Positions 10,701-23,000 of a stretch of DNA of 64,000 nt are shown piece after piece. Both the position numbers and the translations under genes were made by a program. The first letter of the stretch is position 1; the number at the start of each line of letters is the position of its first letter. Under the pieces are notes generated by a model. That model was not told the DNA's origin. It did no database searches and saw only the letters and a list, made by a program, of their open reading frames with translations. The stretch is from Archivesica marissinica (Eukaryota > Mollusca > Bivalvia > Venerida > Vesicomyidae), in assembly GCA_014843695.1 (NCBI GenBank), contig CM026400.1, positions 12,900,067-12,964,066 of the forward strand. The letters are read 5' to 3'.

Positions 10701-13700
10701 ACAGTGGCGGAAGTACTACGGTCGTTGACTTCAAATCCAAGGTTCGAATCTAATTGTGGGTATCGAATTTATTTCAGATATGGACATTATCCAGCTAGTG
10801 TGCGGAGAGAATACATCATCACTATGATCAATATATTGGGGGGGAATACATCATCACTATGATCACTATATTGGGGGGGGGATACATCATCCAATGATCA
10901 ATATATTTGGGGGGGGGGGAGGAATACATCATCACAATGAGTCAATTATTGGGGGGGGGGGGGAAAATACATCATCACTATGATCAATATATTGGGGGGA
11001 GAATACATCATCACTATGATCAATTATTTGGGGGGGGGGATAAGAATTACATCATCCTATGATCAATATATTGGGGGGGAGAATAGAATACATCATCACT
11101 ATGATCAATATATGGGGGGGGGGGGGAAATACATCACATGGATCAATATTTATGGGGGGATACATCATCACTATGATCCATATATATTGGGGGGGAATAC
11201 ATCATCACTATGATCAATATATTGGGGGGGGGAATACATCATCACTATGATCAATATATTGGGGGGGGGGGGGAATACTCATCCACTATGATCAATATAT
11301 TGGGGGGGGGGATACATCATCACTATGATCAAATATTTGGGGGGGGGTGAAGGAATACATCATCACAATGATCAATATATTGGGGGGGGGGGAGAACATC
11401 ATTACAATGATCAATATATTGGGGGGGGGGGAATACATCAACACAATGAATATATAGCCCTCCAATTCGGACAGTACATCTATATTATTTACCCCTCTGT
11501 TTCGGACAGTACATCAGTTGCGGACGCCATCGTCCATTCACACACCTCACTGTTCTCGCGTTTGCGGTTCTTGAGTTACCCTTGCACGATTGGACGACTT
11601 GCGTCCAGTGGTTTATGTACCTACTGTGGAGTACCTTGCCAGATACCTTAAACTTCAGCACGGAGCTACTCCTCACGTCTGACGAGATCTTGCACCGTAC
11701 TGCAACAATACAAACAAATCTGTATGTATTTGTGTTTTACGTTTATTTATCGTCGCTACCGGTTGCCCATATGAGCGACGCCTCCTGAAGAGATTAGTCA
11801 TTTTAGATTTTTGGAGGATAGTGCAATGATACAGACAGAGACCCATTCCAGAGTCTCCTCTGGTTCTTTTACGTGCACGGTGTACAGCACCGACACAAGA
11901 CCTCGGTTTAAAGTCCCATCTGAAAGACTGTTAATTTTATTAGGGTCAGACGGGGAATCGAACCCGCGATCCCTGGATTACCAGTCCAGCGTGTCAACCA
12001 CTGGACTACACATCCGTCTGTCCTGTATGTATTAAAGACCTAAACCTATATATAAACAGGTGTTGTGTACCGGTGCTATATAACCAGGGATGCTACTGGA
12101 CTTGGAGCGTCTTCTGTATCTTGCACTACTTGTGGAAGTCGTGATAGCGCAGTGGATGCGCGGTCACTTCAGTTGCGAAAGGTCCGGAGTTCGAGCCCCG
12201 CTGGATTGTGGCCTTAGGCAAGGTATTTAAATTTCACATTGCCTCTTCTCTCTCCCTCGTGGCGATGGATTCCATCAGGAATGAGGTCTCGAGAGTGATT
12301 AATATAAGTTGAAAGAACTTGTTTCGCAATCGAGCTAAAATAAATGCGTATACATTTTTTATCTTGCACTATACTCCAAACAAGGGAGCGTCAATCAACG
12401 TATCCGAAACAATGAAACAAATGCATGCATATAAACTGGAGAAAGTATTTGCCATTGTATTGTTAGTGCACAGAGTTCATAAGGATATTCACCAGGCTTA
12501 GTTTATACAAATTTATTTTAGCTCGATTGCGAAACAAGTTATTTCAACTTATATTAATCACTCTCGAGACCTCATTCCTGATGGAATCCATCGCCACGAG
12601 GGAGAGAGAAGAGGCAACGTGGAATTTAAATGCCTTGCCTAAGGGCACAATCGTAACGGTTCCAGTGGGGCTTGAACTCCGGACCTTTCGCACCTGACTT
12701 CCACTTCACCAGGCTTAAAACACTATCGTGACGTCATACCTTTGTATTTGCAGTCCATTATTATTAATATTGGACTGGTGTCAACAGGTCAGACTATTAT
12801 ATTGAACACTAAGCGTACATGCAGGAAATTAACAATTTTAATAAGTAGGATCTTGCTTGTTATATAAGTGTGTGTTTTAAGTAAGATATAAGCCTCAAAC
12901 GGATCCAATATGTAAAATATTGGTACTGTCCTCGGCGCTACGTGCCTCATACAGTACAATAGTTTACGTTTTCGGCTTATATCCTATACATAATGTAAAT
13001 GTATTCCACTCAGGTCGGGTACACTTATAATTGTCCATAGTCCTTTAACCCTTTCAACACCACAGACCTCTAAATAGGCTTACAAAAAGTGTAGATCCAG
13101 ATGAGCCGGCTCGTGACGAGCCTTCTCATCAGGATCTGCACTTTTTGCCAGTAATATTACTATTTTAGACAAAATTACCCATTTTGATAAATGAACTGGT
13201 CCAAATGTAATTTTCATATTAATTTATTGGTCTAAAAACTGATCATGGACCAGTCCATTTCAGTTACTTGGTGTTGAATGGGTTAATACCCTTATCAATA
13301 AATGTACCATGCGTGACATGCATGTTTATACTGACCTTATATAAAAGGGACGATGAAGCTTATGAAAAGGTTACAGACGGATCTGTAGTCCTGTGGTAAC
13401 ACGTTGGACTGGTATTCCAGGGATCGCAGGTTCGATCCCCCGTCTAACTCTAATAAAATGAACAGTCTTTCAGATGGGAATTTAAACAGAGGTCTCGTGT
13501 CGGTGCTGTACACCGTGCACGTAAAAGAACCAGAGGAGACTCTGGAATGGGTCGATACACTATTGCATTATAGGTAAGTCAGGTTGTTAGCAGTATTTAA
13601 CAATAAATCACAGAAACTGTAAGCTATCGTATATTGCCTTACCTATACAGTAGTGTAATATTCCAACGGTATTATTGCTTTACTTTGAAAGTACAGTAGT

Positions 13701-13994
13701 TCGAATGTACCGAATAAGGCGGTGAAATGCACGGGGGTTTGATGATTGCGCATGTTGATGTTACCATACGACGTGTCACAGTCACGCCGTTATAGTGGCG
13801 TCCGTGGTCCCGTGGTAGAGCGTCGGATTTGGAATCGAGCGGTCCTGGGTTCGATACTCGGTCAGGCCACGTATGTAGTGTCATTGAGCAAGGCACCTCA
13901 CACACATTGCTTAGTACTGGTTAACCACTTAGATCGACTAAGCCTGCCCAGGAAAACATGTCTAGGTCCCCGCAAGGGGTTTGACATTAATGGA

Positions 13995-14025
<31 letters not shown>

Positions 14026-17000
14026 GACATGTTATTTAGCCAAACTTTATCATCAGTGCACATTTAATTTAATTACACGTAACAAAATGATAGGACAACA
14101 GAACAGCATAAAGCAACATTCCGAATTCATGAATTTAAAAGGGAATTTACTCGCGACTGGTCGGCTGAGAAGCCAGTGAAAGTTAAGTGTTGAAACCCAA
14201 GGTCAACAGATGCAGTTGGACAGTTGGATTTAATATAAGTTCAGAGCAGTTGGCTGCCCGAATAGCGCAGTGGTTAGCGCGCTCGCTTCTCACCAATGCA
14301 ACCCGGGTTCGATCCTCGGACCGAGAAAGTATGCGAGATGGTACGGTGGTCGCCAGATCGGACAGGTGGGTTTTCTTCGGGAACTCTGGTTTCCTCCCAC
14401 ACAAATGGCCACAGCTTTCATCCGCGCCAACGATAGCGATTAATATAAGTTGTTAGAACTTACTTCGCAATCGTTGTAAAATAAATAAAGTTTAAATTAA
14501 GTTCACAGTATAGAGAACACACTAGAACGGAGGAAGGTACAACAGATGTCCTCGGCGTCAATTGTTACAACGGAGTAAGCTACAACAGATGTCCTCAGCG
14601 TCAATTGTTACAACGGAGGAAGCTACAACAGATGTCCTCAGCGTCAATTGTTACAACGGAGTAAGCTACAACAGATGTCCTCAGCCTCAATTGTTACAAC
14701 GGAGGAAGCTACAACAGCTGTCCTCAGCGTCAATTGTTACAACGGAGGAAGCTACAACAGATGTCCTCAGCATCAATTGTTACAACGGAGGAAGCTACAA
14801 CAGATGTCCTCAGCGTCAATTGTTACAACGGAGGAAGCTACAACAGCTGTCCTCAGCGTCAATTGTTACAACGGAGGAAGCTACAACAGATGTCCTCAGC
14901 GTCAATTGTTACAACGGAGGAAGCTACAACAGATGTCCTCGGCGTCAATTGTTACAACGGAGGAAGCTACAACAGATGTCCTCAGTGTCAATTGTTACAA
15001 CGGAGGAAGCTACAACAGATGTCCTCAGCCTCAATTGTTACAACGGAGGAAGCTACAACAGCTGTCCTCAGCGTCAATTGTTACAACGGAGGAAGCTACA
15101 ACAGATGTCCTCAGCATCAATTGTTACAACGGAGGAAGCTACAACAGATGTCCTCAGCGTCAATTGTTACAACGGAGGAAGCTACAACAGCTGTCCTCAG
15201 CGTCAATTGTTACAACGGAGGAAGCTACAACAGATGTCCTCAGCGTCAATTGTTACAACGGAGGAAGCTACAACAGATGTCCTCGGCGTCAATTGTTACA
15301 ACGGAGGAAGCTACAACAGATGTCCTCAGTGTCAATTGTTACAAAGGAGGAAGCTACAACAGATGTCCTCAGTGTCAATTGTTACAACGGAGGAAGCTAC
15401 AACAGATGTGCTCAGCATCAATTGTTACAACGGAGGAAGCTACAACAGATGTCCTCAGTGTCAATTGTTACAACGGAGGAAGCTACAACAGATGTGCTCA
15501 GGGTCAATTGTTACAACGGAGGAAGCTACAACAGATGTCCTCAGTGTCAATTGTTACAACGGAGGAAGCTACAACAGATGTGCTCAGGGTCAATTGTTAC
15601 AACGGAGGAAGCTACAACAGATGTCCTCAGCGTCAATTGTTACAACGGAGGAAGCTACAACAGATGTCCTCAGCATCAATTGTTACAACGGAGGAAGCTA
15701 CAACAGATGTCCTCAGCGTCAATTGTTACAACGGAGGAAGCTACAACAGATGTCCTCAGCATCAATTGTTACAACGGAGGAAGCTACAACAGATGTGCTC
15801 AGGGTCAATTGTTACAACGGAGGAAGCTACAACAGATGTCCTCAGGGCAACCAGGTAATGTTCAATGGGGATAAATCAATTAGTCAACTGCAACAATATT
15901 AAACCATATCAGTTTGTGTATATTAACATGTTTTATCAAACATGATGGATATATCATTTGAGAGAGATCTATGGTTAAGGTCGTTGATTTCATATAAGGG
16001 CATAGCGTGGTAACACTACCTTAAATACGGACATAGCGCGGTAACACTAACTTAAATACGGACATAGCACGGTAACACTAACTTAAATACGGACATAGCG
16101 CGGTAACACTAACTTAAATACGGACATAGCGTGGCAACACTACCGTAAATACGGACATAGCGTGGTAACACTACCTTAAATACGGACATAGCGGTAACAC
16201 TACCTTAAATAAGGACAGCACGGTAACACTACCTTAAATACAGACGTAGCACGGTAACACTACCTTAAATACGGACATAGCACGGTAACACTACCTTAAA
16301 TACGGACATAGCGCGGTAACACTACCTTAAATACGGACATAGCGCGGTAACACTACCATAAATACGGACATAGCGCGGTAACACTACCTTAATACGGAAA
16401 TAGCGCGGTAACACTACCTTAAATACGGACATAGCGCGGTAACACTACCTTAAATACGGACATAGCGCGGTAACACTACCAAATAGGACATAGCGCGGTA
16501 ACATAGTTAAATACGGACATAGCGCGGTAACACTACCTTAAATACGGACATAGCGCGGTAACACTACCTTAAATACGGACATAGCGCGGTAACACTACCT
16601 TAAATACGGACATAGCACGGTAACACTAACTTAAATACGGACATAGCGTGGTAACACTACCTTAAATACGGATATAGCGTGGTAACACTACCTTAAATAC
16701 GGACATAGCGCGGTAACACTACCTTAAATACGGATATAGCTTGGTAACACTACCTTAAATACGGACATAGCGCGGTAACACTACCTTAAATACGGACATA
16801 GCGCGGTAACACTACCGTAAATACGGACATAGCGCGGTAACACTACCTTAAATACGGACATAGCACGGTAACACTACTTAAATACGGACATAGCACGGTA
16901 ACATTACCTTAAATAAGGACATAGCACGGTAACACTACCTTAAATACGGACATAGTGCGGTAACACTACCTTAAATACGGACATAGTGCGGTAACACTAC

Positions 17001-20000
17001 CTTAAATACGGACATAGCACGGTAACACTACCTTAAATACGAACATAACACGGTAACACTACCTTAAATACGGACATAGCACGGTAACACTACCTTAAAT
17101 ACAGACATAGTGCGGTAACACTACATTAAATACGGACATAGCACGGTAACACTACCTTAAATACGGACATAGCGCGGTAACACTACCTTAAATACGGACA
17201 TAGCACGGTAACACTACCTTAAATACGGACATAGCGCGGTAACACTACCTTAAATACGGACATAGCACGGTTACCTTAAATACGGACATAGCACGGTAAC
17301 ACTACCTTAAATAAGGACATAGCGCGGTAACACTACCTTAAATACGGACATAGCGTGGTAACACTAACTTAAATAGAGACATAGCGTGGTAACACTACCT
17401 TAAATACGGACATAGCACGGTAACACTACCTTAAATACGGACATAGCACGGTAACACTACCTTAAATACGGACATAGCATGGTAACACTACCTTAAATAC
17501 GGACATAGCGCGGTAACACTAACTTAAATACGGACATAGCGCGGTAACACTACCTTAAATACGGACATAGCGCGGTAACACTACCTTAAATACGGACATA
17601 GCGCGGTAACACTACCTTAAATACGGACATAGCGTGGTAACACTACCTTAAATACGGACATAGCGCGGTAACACTACCTTAAATACGGACATAGCGCGGT
17701 TACAATATCATATTTACTTCCTCTTCCCATCTATATGTTCGCATCCCATTGGGCGGTGTCAAATGTTTTTCAAGTGGGGAAACTAACCAGCTGGCTTGTG
17801 GAAGATCGGTGGTGCTATCTGGGTGCCAGTCCATGCGTGAACTACTGATTGGACGGGAGCCCAGTGTCCTCCTCCATAGATAACAGCCGGAGAGTCGCCG
17901 TAATAAACCGTCGGTATGATTCTAAATCCCAAATCAAGCAAAAGAATAACTAAGTTGATGGCTTGTTTGATTGTGTTGTCTAAAGTCGCGCTAACAGCTT
18001 AGGTCATACCGCGACTCTCTGGACAGCTATTATTGGTGTAGGAAGACCCCAGTTGTCCCTCCGTGCTGTACTGCAGGCAGGGACAGAAGACCCCAGTTGT
18101 CCCTCCGTGCAGTATTGCAGGCAGGGACGGAAGAGCAGCCGGGTAGGGCTACCGACCTACCGCAAGCCAGCTGGATAGCTCCCCTCTCATGAAATAATTC
18201 GACATCTCCAGTGGGATTCGAACCTACAGCTGTGCGGGGCAAGTGGTTTGATGTCAACGACCGTAACCACTTTGTAACGGAGACTCACTCCCTCAGTGTA
18301 TGCAGACGGTAGCTGATATAGTGTGGAGTAGCTTACCTTGTATACATGTTGGCACGTCGCCTATCCATTCACCGTGTCTGCACCGGTGTGGTTTAGTTTT
18401 AGTATTTCGAAGCCGGAACCCCACGTTACACGTGACGTCATACATGTCGTTTCGTGTCACAGAGACAATTCCATTTGTGATATTAATATCGTTACATAGA
18501 TTGCTCACATCGCTCACAACAGGTATTTCTACAAACCATAAACACAGAAACACGGTCAGAGGCATTGAAATTAGTACTTTACTATAATCACAAGACAGGG
18601 CTAGGCTATAGCGCCAAAACACTATGCCGTACATACGGACACGTGACTGGCATAACGCCGTAATAGTACCTTCCAAATGGTCATACGACTGGCATAGCCC
18701 CGGATCAATACCTTACATACTGGAATGGGACATAACTGTACAGTGCACACTAGTATGGACATAAGACGGGCATAGAGCCGTAACAATATCTTACATATGG
18801 ACATTTAGTGGATATGTACATGTATGTAATACACTTTGATTGAACTAAATGTTACATTGTTGTCCAAGCCAAGTATAGTATGACAACAACTATGCGGTCA
18901 TATATTTATGTATTGTACATGGTCAGGGTTGAGGATACAGGCTAGGTCGAACTAGTATGGAACAAGGTAAAACACAACACATGATTTGATTTTAATGCAG
19001 TAAAACCGTAGAGTTAAATGAAACAAACAGTATGTAATTATATATATATAGGCGTATATGGTAATGTTATTTACGTATTAAATTATAATACATTTTTTGT
19101 TAAAATGCGGACGAAACATTTAATTTACGTATTTTGATTTCATAAGCAGACATATCAATTCTTATCACCAGTACATGTGAAGTTAGTAGTGGCCCATGTT
19201 CCGTCTTCACAAACGATAGTACTGTTTCCGGTCGCCATCTTGTCCGCGTCACATGTATACGTCACAGTAGTGTCGTGTGGAAAAGTAATGTATGGTGTAA
19301 TACGTTCTGAGGCAGTGGCGTACTCAACCAACGGCGGTGCCCGACATCTCTTTTTAACTGAAAGTATGGGTTAAGGAGGATGCGTACATAATAGTTGTGA
19401 GAAGATTACTGTGTAATAAATACAGCATTGACGTCATATCTCCTTAAACAGTATTATTATATATTATAAAAATAATCATCATACTCATAATACTAATACT
19501 AGATTTAATACTAATAATAAGAAGATGAATGATGATACTGATGATCATCATGTTCCTCCACTATACGTGTTACCGTAACGCTGCGGTAGATCATAGACCA
19601 TGTTCTTCCACTATACGTGTTACCGTAACGCTGCGGTAGATCATATACCATGTTCCTCCACTATACGTGTTACCGTAACGCTGCGGTAGATCATAGACCA
19701 TGTTCTTCCACTATACGTGTTACCGTAACGCTGCGGTAGATCATAGACCATGTTCCTCCACTATACGTGTTACCGTAACGCTGCGGTAGATCATAGACCA
19801 TGTTCTTCCACTATACGTGTTACCGTAACGCTGCGGTAGATCATAGACCATGTTCATCCACTATACGTGTTACCGTAACGCTGTGGTAGACCATAGACCA
19901 TGTTCCTCCACTATACGTGTTACCGTAACGCTGTGGTAGACCATAGACCATGTTCCTCCACTATGCGTGTTACCGTAACGCTGCGGTAGATCATAGACCA

Positions 20001-23000
20001 TGTTCCTCCACTATACGTGTTACCGTAATGCTGCGGTAGATCATAGACCATGTTCCTCCACTATACGTGTTACCGTAACGCTGCGGTAGATCATAGACCA
20101 TGTTCTTCCACTATACGTGTTACCGTAACGCTGCGGTAGATCATAGACCATGTTCCTCCACTATACGTGTTACCGTAACGCTGCGGTAGATCATAGACCA
20201 TGTTCCTCCACTATACGTGTTACCGTAACGCTGCGGTAGATCATAGACCATGTTCCTCCACTATACGTGTTACCTTAACGCTGCGGTAGATCATAGACCA
20301 TGTTCCTCCACTATACGTGTTACCTTAACGCTGTGGTAGATCATAGACCACGTTCCTCCACTATACGTATCGCCTTACCACTGCGGTAGATCATAGACCA
20401 TGTTCCTCCACTCTACGTGTTACCGTAACGCTGTGGTAGATCATAGACCATGTTCCTCCACTATACGTATTGCCTTACCACTGCGGTGGATCATAGACCA
20501 TGTTCCTCCACTATACGTATTGCCTTACCACTGCGGTAGATCATAGAACATGTTGCTCTACCATGCGTGTTACCTTTGCACCTCGGTAGAGCAGGAACCC
20601 ATCTTCCTCTGATACATTTGCTATGCGTCCAGTCTCTCACCGCGTCGTGGTAGATGTCACTCTTGCATATTGCGACTATTCGGGTATTATCTCTGATAGT
20701 TTCCCCCTGGAAATATCTCTCTGTGATGTCAGCATACGTAGGACGGTACACCGATCGCCTGTATTTTGCGCCTCGTGGAATCCTGCATTTTGCTACAATA
20801 AGATTGAATTGTAGTAATACTATACTGTATAAGGCTGATCGCAATAAACAATTTAATTAATAATTAATTAAATTAATTATGCTTGTTTGCGATAATGAAA
20901 ACATTTGAACAGCCATATAATACGTGTCATGTCCGTTTGTTTGCTTATACCTGCCATGTATTTGTTAAATATATCACATACAGAACAATCATATAAAGTT
21001 AGATTACCATACGTCAGTTCTAACGCCAAACCTCAATATTACTCAACTAACTCCAACACCACCATTGATCAAGAAACGTCCAACCTCAATATTAATCAAC
21101 TAACTCCAACACCACCATTGATCAAGAAACGTCCAACCTCAATATTACTCAACTAACTTCAACACCACCATTGATCAAGAAACTTCCAACCTCAATATTA
21201 CTCAACTAACTCCAACACCACCATTGATCAAGAAACGTCCAACCTCAATATTACTCAACTAACTTCAACACCACCATTGATCAAGAAACTTCCAACCTCA
21301 ATATTACTCAACTAACTTCAACACCACCATTGATCAAGAAACTTCCAACCTCAATATTACTCAACTAACTCCAACACCACCATTGATCAAGAAACTTCCA
21401 ACCTCAATATTACTCAACTAACTCCAACACCACCATTGATCAAGAAACTTCCAACCTCAATATTACTCAACTAACTTCAACACCACCATTGATCAAGAAA
21501 CTTCCAACCTCAATATTACTCAACTAACTTCAACACCACCATTGATCAAGAAACTTCCAACCTCAATATTACTCAACTAACTCCAACACCACCATTGATC
21601 AAGAAACTTCCAACCTCATATTACTCAACTAACTCCAACACCACCATTGATCAAGAAACTTCCAACCTCAATATTACTCAACTAACTCCAACACCACCAT
21701 TGATCAAGAAACTTCCAACCTCAATATTACTCAACTAACTCCAACACCACCATTGATCAAGAAACTTCCAACCTCAATATTACTCAACTAACTCCAACAC
21801 CACCATTGATCAAGAAACGTCCAACCTCAATATTACTCAACTAACTCCAACACCACCATTGATCAAGAAACTTCCAACCTCAATATTACTCAACTAACTC
21901 CAACACCACCATTGATCAAGAAACTTCCAACCTCAATATTACTCAACTAACTCCAACACCACCATTGAACAAGAAACTTCCAACCTCAATATTACTCAAC
22001 TAACTCCAACACCACCATTGATCAAGAAACTTCCAACCTCAATATTAATCAACTAACTTCAACACCACCATTGATCAAGAAACGCCAAACCTTATACATT
22101 GTTTCATCGTAACATTAACAAATTATTTTATTATATAAGATTGTGTTTTAGTTTTAGAGCATTGATTTCAAACATTGGCGCTTTGAGAGCGATTTGTTAT
22201 GCTACTTCACATGTAGCATAATATTATGTTTTAAAAACGAAAGATATCATTTAAAGTAAAAACATATATATTTCATTAACGGTGTCCTTATAGAGCTACG
22301 CACATCAATATTTGTATCTATATTTAATATTTTTTATTGTGTTTAAAAAGTAGGTTAAAACACACTAATTAATTACAAGGACACATGTTGTGAAAATCAG
22401 CTGTAATGGTATAATATATTTTACAATTCGTTTTTTATTTCCTTCTTTTTCGTTTTCGTTGGAAGAAAGTAAATATATCGGACTGTTTTTGTATAACATT
22501 AATATATTTTCTCTTCCATTAGATTTAGTATAAGGATAAAATCTGACAACTATATCATATGTTATCCCTGTATGCTAGACTGATGCCGGATTCGAGGCTG
22601 ACCCGTGAGATGCAAAACGACGTCGGGGGAGCATATTGGGGTGCAGCTTGCTTTGTAAATGAATCATATACTGACATCATGTAAACACAAAAAATCGAAA
22701 TGATGAAATATCCTACGATATCTAAATGCAATATATAAACAACACAGACTTCTAATAACAATATTTAAATAAGCGATCTAGTATTCTTGCTTACTAGTCA
22801 ATAATCATTTATTTTCGTTATGTTCTTTTTAATCATTTGCATCATAAACTACTTCGGTATTATCACATGTTTTTCACATAGACATGAACATGTATCAAAC
22901 TACAATTTTTACTTATAATGTTAATGGTTTAGCAACCAGAAAAAAGAGAAATGCTGTGTTCCAATGGATAAAATCTCAAAACGCAGGTATAACTTTACTG

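Noticed and set aside
14562..15902. Three overlapping plus-strand frames of 370-450 codons
   Set aside because: The 43-bp unit is free of stops in all plus frames; all three frames give the same 43-residue cycle.
18293..18676. Separate gene starting with a signal peptide (MPLTVFLCLWFVEIPVV) before CCP module 3
   Set aside because: The hydrophobic part is explained by the pyrimidine tract of a good acceptor (tggtttgtag), and phase 1 fits an internal CCP exon. Not fully excluded as an alternative start.
20491..20844. Start codon at 20844 for CCP module 1
   Set aside because: The codon is TTG, with no ATG before the upstream stop; an acceptor in phase 1 lies just before the Cys.
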